Source: CAVUXJ01 sp963814975 (GTDB lineage: Bacteria > Acidobacteriota > Vicinamibacteria > Vicinamibacterales > CAVVIG01). From it: DNA of 64,000 nucleotides. The stretch covers positions 1-64,000 of the forward strand of contig CAWFFB010000017.1 in the NCBI GenBank assembly GCA_963814975.1, written 5' to 3'. The position numbers and the translations under genes are program-made. This document shows, one piece after another, positions 11,524-20,780 of the stretch (position 1 is the first letter of the stretch; each line of letters begins with the position of its first letter). The notes under the pieces were generated by a model, which was not told the origin of the DNA, did no database searches, and worked only from the letters and a program-made list of their open reading frames with translations.

Positions 11524-12173
11524 TTACTGCTTCCCGTAGATGACGAAATATTTGTCGGTGAACAGCTTGATCTCTTCGACCGGTTTGAAACCCGCCTGCC
11601 CCATGAGCGCTGCCGCCTGATCCGGGCTGAGCTGCATCTTGGGATCGTCCCGGTGGCCGGCGACACCCGGGATGAACTCGATCACCGCAATCCGCCCTGT
11701 CGGCTTCATGTAGCGGGCGAGATTCTTCAGATACACGTCGCGTTTCTCGATATGGTGCAGCACATCATGGATGAACGCGAGGTCGATCGGGACGGGCAGC
11801 AGCGGGTCGTCGTACTTGGCGAACACGGGCTGAACGTTGGCCACACTCTGCTCAATGGCCTGTTCCATGATGTGCTTGATCAGACCCTCGTCGACGTCGA
11901 CGGCGTATAGCGTGCCGCCCGGTCGAACGGCTCGAGCCAAGGGCAGGCTGAAGACCCCGGTACCCGCGCCGATGTCCGCGACGATCCCCCCGGCTGCAGC
12001 TTGAGCGCCGCGACGATCTCGGCGATTTTCAGCCCCGCGAGCCGTTCGGAGGAGTCGAGCGTCTTGATCCATTCGGCCGCCGGCCGGCTCCCGAGCTGCG
12101 CGAGGGCAGCTCGGGGCGCGCCGGCAAGAGCGACGGCCGAGCACAGAACAACCAGCGATCTGCACACGTGCAT
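11524..12173 (-). CDS. Exported class I SAM-dependent methyltransferase, frameshifted
   Basis: The start at 12173 gives a signal peptide (MHVCRSLVVLCSAVALAG, cleavage near ALAQ) and continues LKIAEIVAALKLQPGG. The SAM-binding motif (I)VADIGAGTGVF is in another frame. The two join if one C is added to the C6 run at 11986-11991 (plus strand). After that the protein shows VDVDEGLIKHI, DLAFIHDVLHHI and a C-terminal GFKPVEEIKLF and ends at 11524. A periplasmic methyltransferase-like protein of this kind is common in acidobacteria; its substrate is unknown. The homopolymer position argues for a base-calling error rather than a dead gene. Confidence 0.85.
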
Positions 12174-12221
12174 CAGATCTCGTGGTGATCGCGGCGAGAC
12201 AGCTGCCGCGCCGCTCCCTCG

Positions 12222-13145
12222 TTACTTCACTTCATCCCAGACGGCCTTGACGTTCAGCCCGAGCCGGGTTGGCGGCCCCAGGACGTAGCCGGCGTATTTC
12301 GCCGGAATCGTATAACTCTTGGTGATCTCGTCGGCCGACTTGCCGGCCTTCTTCCCCTCGCGCACGGTGTTCAGGAAGTCGCGGTTGAACTCTGCGTACT
12401 CCCCCAGATCGTTCATCGTCATCGGTGTGCTGTGGCCGGTGATGACGACGTCGATATTCTTGAGCGAGCTGTGGGCCTTCGACAGCGTTTCCGGGATCAG
12501 CACGCCGCTGCCGCCGTTGTTGATGTCGAGCAGCGGAAGATTCTTACCCGAGAAAATGTCGGCGGCGTGCACGACGCGCAGGGCGGGAAACACAATCCAG
12601 GCGTCGCCGTTCGTATGGCCGCGGCCGAAATAGTACAGGTCGATCTGATCGGCACCGCTGTCGAGCGTCAGCTTGTCCTTGAAGGTCCTCTTGGCCAACC
12701 CTCTGCCCTCGTGCTCCTCGAAGATGGTCTTGGCGGGCACGGTCTGATCCGCGGCGCTGCTGTTCGGGATCATCTTCCTCATGTTGGCGGCTGTATTTTC
12801 GTGTGCCACGATGTCGACCGTGGGCGGAAAGTCGACGTTTCCGCTCACGTGGTCACCGTGCGTGTGGGAATTGATGATCCGGGTGATCGGCTTGTTGCTG
12901 AGTTCCTTGATCTTGGCGAGAATCGGCTGGCCCCACCCTGGAAGCTTGGTGTCGACGACGGTGATGCCGTTCGCCTGCACGAACACGGCCGTGTTGCCGC
13001 CCCCGCCCTTGAGCATGAACAGGTTGTCTTTCAGCTTCTCGACCTCGACCACGTTCGGCGTGGCCGGCTTCTGTTGATACGCGCCGAGCGTCATCGACAG
13101 TGCTCCTGCAGCGATCAACACCCCGAGCACAATTGTTCGTCTCAT
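12222..13145 (-). CDS. Exported MBL-fold metallo-hydrolase
   Basis: 307 residues with a signal peptide (about 1-22, cleavage near GAYQQ). The metal-binding signature SHTHGDH holds His94, His96, Asp98 and His99. Further candidate ligands are the His in YYFGRGHTNGD and that in VVITGHSTPM. This places it in the subclass B-like/cyclase-type MBL group rather than among proven beta-lactamases. The substrate cannot be told. Its start overlaps the stop of the upstream HupE-like gene by 4 bp (13142-13145), so they form an operon. Confidence 0.9.
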   Translation of the reverse strand: MRRTIVLGVLIAAGALSMTLGAYQQKPATPNVVEVEKLKDNLFMLKGGGGNTAVFVQANGITVVDTKLPGWGQPILAKIKELSNKPITRIINSHTHGDHVSGNVDFPPTVDIVAHENTAANMRKMIPNSSAADQTVPAKTIFEEHEGRGLAKRTFKDKLTLDSGADQIDLYYFGRGHTNGDAWIVFPALRVVHAADIFSGKNLPLLDINNGGSGVLIPETLSKAHSSLKNIDVVITGHSTPMTMNDLGEYAEFNRDFLNTVREGKKAGKSADEITKSYTIPAKYAGYVLGPPTRLGLNVKAVWDEVK

Positions 13146-14236
13146 GCCATGCCTCCAGAAAAGAACACCCGTTGAATGAACCAGAACGTGCCGGCTGCGA
13201 TGACCACCAGGGAACCGGCGAACACCAGCCGCTGCCCCGCTGCCTCGGAGCGGCGCCGCAGCAGGGCCAACCCGGACGCGACGGCGACGACTACGAAGAG
13301 CTGACCGATCTCGACACCGACGTTGAATGAAAACAACGACCAGCCGAGCGCGCGCGCCGGCAGATCCATTTCGCGCAGCACGTTGGCGAACCCGAAGCCG
13401 TGAATAAAGCCGAACGCGAGCGCAATCCAGCCGCGCACGTCCCTTCCTCCACGTACCATCAGGTTATCGGCGCCGACGTACACGATGCTGAGCGCGATGG
13501 CCGGTTCGACCACCCCGGCCGGCGGCGCCACGATGTTGAGCGCCGCGAGAGTCAGCGTGATGCTGTGGGCGACCGTGAAGGCGGTGACGACGAGCAGCAG
13601 TCGCCTGCTCGATCCGCCCAGCAGGAGCAACCCGACGAGGAACAACAGATGGTCCGGGCCGATCAGGATATGGTGAACCCCGGCCGGCAGGAACTTCCGC
13701 AGGACCGCAACCACGCCCTGACGGGTGCCGCCGAAATACTCGAACTGTTCGCGGCCGTGGCTGAGAATCGCCTGCGACGCGATAGTCCCCTTTTCATAGA
13801 TGTTGAGGAACGTTTGATGCTGCGGATCGTACGGGAAGAGAGCGGCGTTCACCCTGAGCATGCCGAACGGTCTACCGACATCGAACCGCGCGCGCACCTG
13901 AATGGACTGGCGTTCGGGCAGGGCTTCAGGCGCGGACCACGCGCCGGCGGGGAGAGGCTGGCTGTCGCCCACGAGCCCGAAGCGGTTGCGCAGCAGCGTG
14001 GTAACAGCGTCCGCGCGCGAGGCCAGCACCGACGGCTCGAGCAGCCGTTCGACCGGCTCGATGCCCAGTTCGTGCGCCACGTCGTAGACATGCGCGACGA
14101 TCGTGACGTCGAGGGCGGCCGGGGCGATGCGGACGTCAACATAGCTGAACGGGACCGGATGAGCCGCCGCCGGCGTCGACGGCGGCGCGACGCCCAGCAG
14201 TACGAGGGCTAACCCGATGAGTGCCGGCCGGCTCAT
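13142..14236 (-). CDS. HupE/UreJ-family membrane protein
   Basis: About 364 residues from the ATG at 14236 (a TTG nine bases upstream is possible). A signal peptide precedes a roughly 150-residue soluble extracytoplasmic domain (AHPVPFSYVDVRI...). Then come about six or seven membrane segments containing the family motifs GVHHILIGPDHLLFL and GFIHGFGFANVL. HupE/UreJ relatives move nickel or cobalt, but this long form with a periplasmic head has no proven role. The conserved His-rich loops support metal handling. Co-transcribed with the MBL hydrolase. Confidence 0.85.
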   Translation of the reverse strand: MSRPALIGLALVLLGVAPPSTPAAAHPVPFSYVDVRIAPAALDVTIVAHVYDVAHELGIEPVERLLEPSVLASRADAVTTLLRNRFGLVGDSQPLPAGAWSAPEALPERQSIQVRARFDVGRPFGMLRVNAALFPYDPQHQTFLNIYEKGTIASQAILSHGREQFEYFGGTRQGVVAVLRKFLPAGVHHILIGPDHLLFLVGLLLLGGSSRRLLLVVTAFTVAHSITLTLAALNIVAPPAGVVEPAIALSIVYVGADNLMVRGGRDVRGWIALAFGFIHGFGFANVLREMDLPARALGWSLFSFNVGVEIGQLFVVVAVASGLALLRRRSEAAGQRLVFAGSLVVIAAGTFWFIQRVFFSGGMA

Positions 14237-14271
14237 GGCGGTCAATGGTAACGTACGGAGGGCTCAAACGC

Positions 14272-14889
14272 ATGGAACTGGCGCCCGGGACCTTCCACCT
14301 GCCACGGTATCTGGCGCTCGAACGGCAGGTCCCGCTGATCGAGGTCTGTCGCGTCTTGATCGATGGGGACGTGCCGGCATACGTTCCCACTGTCCGCGGC
14401 GGCGGGAAGATGCACGTTCGCATGCTCTGCCTGGGGCGGCACTGGAACGGCAAGACGTATCAGTACGAACCGAACCGCAGCGACTTCGATCAGCAGCCTG
14501 CCCCGCCGCTACCCGACCTCTTTCGCGGGCTCGCACGCGAGATCGCGATCGCCGTCGGGATGTCGCTCGATCCGGACGTCTGCATCCTCAATTACTACGA
14601 GGGTGAGGGGCGGATGGGACTTCACCAGGACAAGGATGAAAGCGGTGTCTCGATCGCCGCAGGGGTCCCGGTGGTGTCGGTATCGCTCGGCGACACGGCG
14701 CGGTTCCTGTTCGGCGGGACAAGGCGGCGCGATCCCGTTCAGGCGATTCCGCTCGAGTCGGGCGACGCGTTTGTCTTCGGCGGGCCCGCGCGGCTCCGGT
14801 ATCACGGCGTCGCCAGGATCGTGCCGGCGACGGCGCCGTCGGCGCTGGGCCTGGCGGGCCGTTTCAATCTCACCTTTCGCCGGTACTAA
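14272..14889 (+). CDS. alkB: AlkB-type 2-oxoglutarate/Fe(II) dioxygenase
   Basis: 205 residues from the ATG at 14272, which has GGAGGG 9 nt upstream. Removes methyl lesions from nucleic acid bases by oxidation. The iron ligands are His118 and Asp120 (GLHQDKDE) and His178 (RYHGV). The 2-oxoglutarate arginines are in RFNLTFRR (197-203). NYYEGEGRMG before the HxD is typical. A class of AlkB homologues acts on DNA and tRNA. Divergent from the HupE-like gene with only about 35 bp between the starts. Confidence 0.93.
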   Translation: MELAPGTFHLPRYLALERQVPLIEVCRVLIDGDVPAYVPTVRGGGKMHVRMLCLGRHWNGKTYQYEPNRSDFDQQPAPPLPDLFRGLAREIAIAVGMSLDPDVCILNYYEGEGRMGLHQDKDESGVSIAAGVPVVSVSLGDTARFLFGGTRRRDPVQAIPLESGDAFVFGGPARLRYHGVARIVPATAPSALGLAGRFNLTFRRY

Positions 14890-14988
14890 CGTCCTCGCAC
14901 ACGGTCCGGCTGGCGGGCCGTTGAAGAACACAGGCTGAAGAGAGAAGCGAGCCGGAGCCGACGTCCGAGGGGAGCACGACAACAGCAG

Positions 14989-15798
14989 ATGCCAGAGATC
15001 AGGCTCGAGAGCGCGGACGACCGGCGCATTCAGGAATATCGGGCCGTTTCCGAGCCCGACTTGGCGCGGGAGAGCGGTTTCTTCATAGCCGAAGGTCGCC
15101 TGATCGTGCGGCGCACGATCGAGGATGGCCGCTACCGTTTCCGGTCGCTCCTCCTGTCGGAAACCGCGCGGCGAGACCTCGAGCCGGCGCTCGAACGTCT
15201 GGCCGATGATGTTCCGATTTACATTTGCGCAGCCCGCGACTTTGCGGCCATCACCGGCTTCGACATCCATCGAGGCTGTCTAGCGCTGGTGTGCCGACCA
15301 GCGGCTCTGCCGGTGGAGAGCGTACTGGCTGAGGCCCGCCTCGTGGTGGTGCTCGAAGCCGTGGCGAACGCCGACAACGTGGGCGGCGTCTTTCGTAACG
15401 CCGCGGCGTTCGGCGCCGATGCCGTGCTGCTCGGCCCGTCGTGCTGCGATCCACTGTACCGGAAGGCGATCCGCACCTCGATGGCCGCCACGCTGCAGGT
15501 GCCGTTTGCGCGACTTGCGGACTGGCCGCGCGGGCTCGGGGCGCTCGAGGTTCGAGGATTCACGATTGTCGGGTTGACGCCGCGCGCATCGGCCCTATCA
15601 CTCGACCGCTTCGCCGCCTCGAGGCCTGCCCGTGTCGCCCTGCTCGTCGGCAACGAGGGTCTCGGCCTCAGCCGTGAGGCCGAGGGGGCGGCGCGACACC
15701 TCGTCCGCGTCCCGATTCGCCCGGACGTCGATTCCCTGAACCTGGTGGTCGCGACGGGCATCGCATTGTCAAGATTGACGAGCCTCAGCGATCTCTAA
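14989..15798 (+). CDS. SpoU/TrmH-family RNA 2'-O-methyltransferase
   Basis: 269 residues. An N-terminal substrate-binding domain (about 1-110) precedes a SPOUT catalytic domain. That domain carries motif 1 (NADNVGGVFRNAAAFGAD), motif 2 (LLVGNEGLGLS) and motif 3 (VDSLNLVVATGIAL), which together form the knotted SAM pocket. The target, rRNA or tRNA ribose, cannot be fixed from sequence. Confidence 0.92.
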   Translation: MPEIRLESADDRRIQEYRAVSEPDLARESGFFIAEGRLIVRRTIEDGRYRFRSLLLSETARRDLEPALERLADDVPIYICAARDFAAITGFDIHRGCLALVCRPAALPVESVLAEARLVVVLEAVANADNVGGVFRNAAAFGADAVLLGPSCCDPLYRKAIRTSMAATLQVPFARLADWPRGLGALEVRGFTIVGLTPRASALSLDRFAASRPARVALLVGNEGLGLSREAEGAARHLVRVPIRPDVDSLNLVVATGIALSRLTSLSDL

Positions 15799-15805
15799 TA
15801 CAACA

Positions 15806-15895
15806 GCTATCGTTTGACGGTTGACAGTAAGTTCACAGTCGGTGTTTCACAGCGCTGTCACCGGTCATAGAGTCAACTGGCAACGAGCGTCCCGT
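15806..15895. repeat. Heptad-word element, GTTGACA/GTTCACA family
   Basis: Words such as TTTGACGG, TTGACAG, TTCACAG and TTTCACAG are followed by complements (CTGTCACC, AGTCAACT). The same vocabulary occurs at 31.1 kb and 43.4 kb. It lies in the gap before the next gene. Confidence 0.6.
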
Positions 15896-15904
15896 CATCA
15901 CCCT

Positions 15905-16608
15905 GTGGTTCAACTCGAGTACGCATCGCAGCGCAAGATCCGTGAGCGCAACAAACTGTACTACCGGGTCAATCACTGGCCGATCTGGATCTTCGTTTTC
16001 TTCATCGCCCCGGGCCCGCTCACCTTCGATCTGTTCGAGCGCGGGTTCGATTCGCGCATGGCGCTCTGGCTCGGAGCCGTCCTCGTCGCCACAGGCGTCG
16101 CGGGACTGCGGGGAGCCCTGCCTGGGGTCGAGCCGCGGCCGTACATCATCCGCTTCACCGAAGACCGGCCCAACCCGCTGTACCGGCGTGTCTGCTACAC
16201 GTTCGCGTGGAGCGAAGTGATCACGTTTGCGGTCCTGAACGCGACTGGACTGGTCATCGCCATCGTCACGGGCCAGTGGTATCTGAAGCAGATCTATCAG
16301 GTCGCCTACTTCCCTCTCGCCGGGTCGATTTGGCTCCTCGGCGCGTTGGGCAGGCTGCCGCGTGTCAAGCCTTCGACCAAGGGGGAGGGTCACGAGCGCC
16401 GGTATTTTTACGGATCGGTCTGGGCCGTGTGCTGGGCGCAGCCGGTATCTGGCTGATGTGGCGGCTGCTGCCGCAATCGCCTGCGTTCGACTTCCTCAAG
16501 TTGGCCGTCTTCATCGGTATCCTCGCGTTCGTCGGCCATCTGGCGCGCCTAGGGCGCTTGCCGCGCACCCGCCCGATCGTGCCCGGAGAACTCGCGGTTT
16601 CGGACTGA
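15905..16608 (+). CDS. Uncharacterised multi-pass membrane protein, frameshifted
   Basis: I do not recognise the family. After a basic N-terminus (QRKIRERNKLYYRVNHWP) there are four hydrophobic segments (IWIFVFFIAPGPL, ALWLGAVLVATGVA, VITFAVLNATGLVIA, YFPLAGSIWLLGAL). The frame then breaks. A fifth and sixth segment (GRVLGAAGIWLMW, LAVFIGILAFVGHLA) are read one frame over to the stop at 16608. Adding one T to the T5 run near 16408 joins them as RRYFLRIGLGRVLG. The start is uncertain: GTG at 15905 is proposed because the bases before it belong to the repeat element. Confidence 0.6.
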
Positions 16609-16611
16609 ACC

Positions 16612-16640
16612 CATCTGGTTATCTGGTCATCTGGAGATTT
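16612..16640. repeat. Octad-word element, ATCTGGTC family
   Basis: ATCTGGTT, ATCTGGTC and ATCTGGAG stand head to tail. The vocabulary is shared with the rRNA spacer and the 39.9 kb element. A TAGAAT hexamer follows at about 16689, near the start of the next gene. Confidence 0.55.
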
Positions 16641-16700
16641 GAATTTGAACCTCGAGTTCTGGTTCTTCATGGTTCCCAAGTAACGGCATAGAATCTGGCC

Positions 16701-17522
16701 GTGGCGAAACAGGGCTGGCAGGGATGGGACGAGTACGCGCCCTTCTACGACTGGGAGAATGCGCGGACGGTCGGTCGCGCGGATGTATCGTTCTGGCGGC
16801 GCGTGGCCCGCAAGGCGGGAGGCACAGCGCTCGAGCTTGGCTGCGGAACCGGACGGATCGCGCTGCCGCTGGCGCGGGCGGGTGTTTCGCTCGTCGGGGT
16901 CGATCGTTCCGCGGCCATGCTCGGCCGGGCGGCCGCCCGCGCCCGGACCTTGCGAGCCCGCCGCCGCGACGCGAGCGGCGGGCTGACACTCGTTCGCGGC
17001 GACATTCGCGCCCTTCCATTTCGTGCCGGCCAATTTGCGCTGGTGCTCGCGCCGTACGGGGTCCTGCAGTCTCTGTTGCGGGATCGCGATCTCGTTGCGG
17101 CGCTCGCGTCCGTCTCGCGGGTTCTGAAGGACGGGGGCACGTTCGGACTCGATCTCGTTCCCGACGTGCCGAACTGGCGGGAGTATCGCAACCAGATTCA
17201 GCTGCGCGGACCGGCAGCGCCCGGCACGCACCTGACGCTCGTCGAGTCGGTCCGCCAGGATCGGCGGCGTCGTCTCACGACCTTCGAGCAGAAGTACCTC
17301 GAGCGTCGCGCAGGCCGCACGGCTGAGCACCGCTTCGAGTTGACGTTCCGAACGCTGCCGGTGCGGGCAATGGTGCGACGGCTGGAGGCGGCAGGTTTCG
17401 TCGTCGAAGCGACTCTCGGAGACTATCGGGGGCAACCCTGGGATCCCCGGTCTGAGGTCTGGCTCATCCTTGCGCGCAAGACTGCTCACAATGGCACGCG
17501 CGGTATACTGCGGACTCAATAG
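16701..17522 (+). CDS. Class I SAM-dependent methyltransferase
   Basis: 273 residues from a GTG start. Motif I ALELGCGTGRIALPLA (about 42-57), the acidic motif II end VGVDRSAAML and post-motif LVRGDIRALPF identify a Rossmann methyltransferase. The C-terminal beta-strand region LPVRAMVRRLEAAGFVVEATLGDY is also typical. The substrate is unknown. The first residues (WDEYAPFYDWEN) match small-molecule methyltransferases of the Methyltransf_25 type. Confidence 0.85.
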   Translation: MAKQGWQGWDEYAPFYDWENARTVGRADVSFWRRVARKAGGTALELGCGTGRIALPLARAGVSLVGVDRSAAMLGRAAARARTLRARRRDASGGLTLVRGDIRALPFRAGQFALVLAPYGVLQSLLRDRDLVAALASVSRVLKDGGTFGLDLVPDVPNWREYRNQIQLRGPAAPGTHLTLVESVRQDRRRRLTTFEQKYLERRAGRTAEHRFELTFRTLPVRAMVRRLEAAGFVVEATLGDYRGQPWDPRSEVWLILARKTAHNGTRGILRTQ

Positions 17523-17579
17523 GGCTGCGATCTATGCCGTATCCAGCGCGCAGACGAGCCCCAGAAAAGGCATCAACGG

Positions 17580-18203
17580 ATGAAATATCGTGCAGCATCG
17601 ATCGTACTCGTACTCGCGGTAATCGGGCTCGCGACTCCAAGGACGGCTTCGGCGCAAGTCGGCGTGCTTGTCGGGCTGAACTTTGCGAATGTCAACTTTG
17701 AAACCGAGGACAGCAGCTTCGACGTCAGCGGCGACCGCCGCACCGGATTCGTCGGGGGCGTGTCCTTCAACCTGCCGATTCAGGACATTTTCTCCGTCGA
17801 GGTGGACGCGCTATTCGCCCAGAAGGGCGCTGAGTTCACCTTGTCGGAAGGTGGCTTCAGCGAAAGCGTGGAAACCAAGCTGAACTATGTGGACGTCCCC
17901 GTGATGGGCAGAATCAACCTGCCCGGATCCGGACCCGCTCGCATTCATCTGATGGTCGGACCCTCGTTCAACTTCAAGATCAGCGAGAAGTTTGAGGAGA
18001 ACGGTGTGGAGATCGACAACGACGAGGATGGCATCGAAGGAGTTGAGACGGCCCTCGTCTTCGGCGGCGGTGTCCACGTTGGTGGTTTTCGCGTCGATCT
18101 TCGGTACGGGATCGGCTTGTCGAACATCATCAAAGACTCAGAGTTCGAGGGCTTCACCGGGAAGAATCGGGTGTTCAGCATCCTGGTGGGATTCGGATCC
18201 TAG
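17580..18203 (+). CDS. Outer-membrane beta-barrel protein, PorT/OMP_b-brl type
   Basis: 207 residues. Signal peptide to about ASAQ (residue 26), then alternating amphipathic strands (GVLVGLNFANVNF, TGFVGGVSFNLP, FSVEVDALFAQKGAEF, YVDVPVMGRINL) ending GKNRVFSILVGFGS. This is the plan of small eight-stranded barrels. The acidic loop ENGVEIDNDEDGIEG could be surface-exposed. A TATACT hexamer at 17514-17519, inside the end of the previous gene, is a candidate -10. Confidence 0.8.
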   Translation: MKYRAASIVLVLAVIGLATPRTASAQVGVLVGLNFANVNFETEDSSFDVSGDRRTGFVGGVSFNLPIQDIFSVEVDALFAQKGAEFTLSEGGFSESVETKLNYVDVPVMGRINLPGSGPARIHLMVGPSFNFKISEKFEENGVEIDNDEDGIEGVETALVFGGGVHVGGFRVDLRYGIGLSNIIKDSEFEGFTGKNRVFSILVGFGS

Positions 18204-18340
18204 GGTCTCAGCGTTCAGGTAGCCTGTCCCGCCCTCTGACACAACCGGCGCCGGTTTCGTGGCTCGGCCGCGGAACCGGCGGCGCCCCTCTGTGGTAAAA
18301 TTCCAACCTCCGATCTCGCTGATTTCATGGGAGTTTTGAC

Positions 18341-19092
18341 ATGTCCGGCCATTCCAAATGGGCCTCCATCAAGCACAAGAAGGGCGCCGCAGACGCCAAG
18401 CGCGGGAAGGTTTTCACCCGTCTCATCAAGGAACTGACCGTCGCGGCCCGTGCCGGCGGGGGCGATCCCGACATGAATCCCCGCCTGCGGACGATTATTG
18501 CCGACGCGAAACAGAGCAACATGCCCGCCGACAACATCAAGCGGGCCATTCGCCGGGGGACGGGTGAAGAGCCTGGAGTGTCGTACGAGGAAGTGCAGTA
18601 CCAGGCCTACGGGCCCGGCGGCGCGGCGGTCATCATCGACATGCTCACCGACAACAAGAACCGCGCCGTAGGCGAAATCCGGCACGTCCTGACCAAGCAC
18701 GGTGGCAACCTCGCGGAGACGAACGCGGTCGCCTGGATGTTCACCAAGCGAGGGTACATCGTCGTCACGAAGAGCAAGGCAAACGAAGACGATTTGATGG
18801 CGGCGATCATCGACGCCGGGGGCGACGATCTGCGGGATGATGACGACAACTGGGAAGTGCTGTCGTCGCCGGAGGCATTTCCGCAGGTGCTCGAGGCGGT
18901 GAAGAAGCTCGGGATCGAACCCGATGCCGCAGAGATTTCCATGCTGCCGCAGAACTACCTGAAGCTCGAGGGCAAGCAGGCGCAGCAGATGGTCAAGCTG
19001 ATGGAGGCGCTGGACGATCACGACGACGTACGGCACGTCTGGTCGAACTTCGACATCGAGGAAAGGGAGATCGAGGCCTCCTGCTCGCTTGA
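18341..19092 (+). CDS. yebC: YebC/PmpR-family protein, C-terminal frameshift
   Basis: About 250 residues. The signature MSGHSKWASIKHKKGAADAKRGKVF begins the protein. AYGPGGAAVIID and the closing VWSNFDIEE also match. YebC proteins bind nucleic acid; some act as transcriptional regulators and others have been linked to ribosome stalling at proline runs. The natural end should read EIEASLLA-stop at TGA 19090-19092. One base is missing in the CC near 19079, so the literal frame runs on into the next gene. The correction gives a TTGA overlap with the downstream TTG start. Confidence 0.93.
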
Positions 19093-20762
19093 GGATTGTC
19101 GACCTCGACCCCGGCGCGTGCCGGGCCTCGCGCATCGTTCGGCGCGTTTTTGCGTGTGCCGCTGTCCTCACCGTGACCGGCGGCGTCACCGCACAGGGAC
19201 AGTCCCAGGCAGAGCCTCTGGCGAGCCCGACGCTCCAGCACATCATCCCTTTCGACGTGCTCGCCGACCTGCCGAGCAGCGACAATCTCCCCTCGCTCCT
19301 GGGAGCGGTGCTGCCTGAGCTCATTCCCGATCGCCTCGATACAGGCGGAATCAGCACCGGAGAAGCAGCCCGTCTCGGCGCGCACGGCAGCACTTGGACA
19401 CAGACCCAATACCGGCTGGGTGATGTCGACATCACCGATCCTGACGGCAGCGGTACGCCGCTGTTCGTGCCCGGCGTCCTCGAGTGGCAGAGCGTGAGCG
19501 TGGTCACCGGATTGAAGGCCATCGACGTGAACGCCGCCGGTCCGGCTGTGTCCCTGGTCCCGCGCGAACCGTCGGCGGCCTGGCTGCGCCGGGTCGAAGG
19601 ATCGTTCGGTCCTTCGGCGTTCAGCGCCGGCGACTTGACGAATCCGCCAGCGATCCAACGCATGGACACGTGGAAGCGCGTCCACGCGCTCGCGTCCGGG
19701 CCGATCGTGCCGGAGCGCCTGGGTCTTGTCGTCGCCGGAAGTTGGATGCAATCCTCGCGATTCGATCGGAGCGATCCGACGCGTGTCTTCGCCGATCAGG
19801 CGTCGCTCTTTGCGCACCTGGTCTACACACCTGCGCCTCGCACCACGCTTCGAACCGTGGGTTATGGCCAGCGGGTCGAGTTTCCGGCGACGAATCGCGG
19901 CGTCTGGCAGCAGCCCGGCGCGGCTGAGCGGGATCGGTCCGCCCACGTGCAATCAACATTCGAACGGCTCGACGATGGGATTTCGTGGCGCGCTTTTGGC
20001 GCTTATTCGTCCCGTCAGCGCGTCTCCGAGATGACGCTCGCCGGCCCAATCGTGACAGAACGGCTGACCGACGGACCCGTTCCTGAGTTGCTGTACCCCA
20101 GCGCCGGATCTGCCCCGCCCGGTGTCGACCGGCGCCTCAGCGCGGGCGCGCGCGGCGCGCTCAAGCCATTCGACTTCGTCGGGGGCTCCCACGCGGCGAC
20201 GATCGGCATCGACGTCGGCAGCGACCGCGCACGCGCCGGTGAACTTCCTCGCCGGACGCCTCGGCGAACTGGTGGGCGGCATCCCGGCGCGGGTCTGGGA
20301 CTACTCTGGCTGGCAGACGCCTTCCCGATGGAGCAGGTCGACCTTCGCTGCTTACGTGGGCGATCAAGTTCAAATTTCTGAGCGTTTCCTCCCCTACACC
20401 CTCAAGATTTCAGGCGTGTATCACTTTCCCCGAGAGGTGCGTCTGGGGGCTATCGCGCGATATCAGGATGGGCAGCCGTTTTCGCGCCATGTGGTGTTCG
20501 ACGGATTGAACCAGGGGGCCGAGGCCGTGCGAGCGTTCGAGAATGGCGGCACCCGTTTCATGTTCACGCTGACCCTCGATGCGCGCCTGCAGAAGGGGAT
20601 CCAGGTGGGCCGAAGCCGCGTCGACCTGCTGCTCGATGGGTACAACCTGCTCAACAAGGGCGACGAAATCGAGGAATCGCAGATTGACGGCCCCACCTGG
20701 CGGAAGATCACAGCCGTCCAGCCCCTCGAGCGCTGCACGTGGGAGTGAGAGTGACTTTCTGA
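19089..20762 (+). CDS. TonB-dependent-receptor-like outer-membrane protein with frameshifts and a shortened barrel
   Basis: TTG start overlapping the yebC stop. Signal peptide (about 1-38, ending VTAQG), a plug-like domain (IDVNAAGPAVSLVPRE) and part of a beta-barrel. One frame change lies near 20232 (surplus base, or two missing) and another near 20724-20727 (one C missing from CCCC). Correcting the second gives the end ITAVQPPRALHVGVRVTF, with the terminal Phe of outer-membrane barrels, and a stop at 20760-20762. The early-barrel segment FAAYVGDQVQISERF is followed directly by late-barrel sequence (LPYTLKISGVYHF). Corrected length is only about 557 residues, so a central piece of the barrel seems to be absent. 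Confidence 0.75.
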
Positions 20763-20780
20763 AATCTGAAATCTCAGGCT
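20752..20780. repeat. Heptad-word element, CTGAAAT family
   Basis: CTGAAAT-CTGAAAT-CTCAGGC lies between two convergent genes and overlaps both stop codons' surroundings. The words recur at 36.7, 44.1 and 44.5 kb. Confidence 0.5.
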
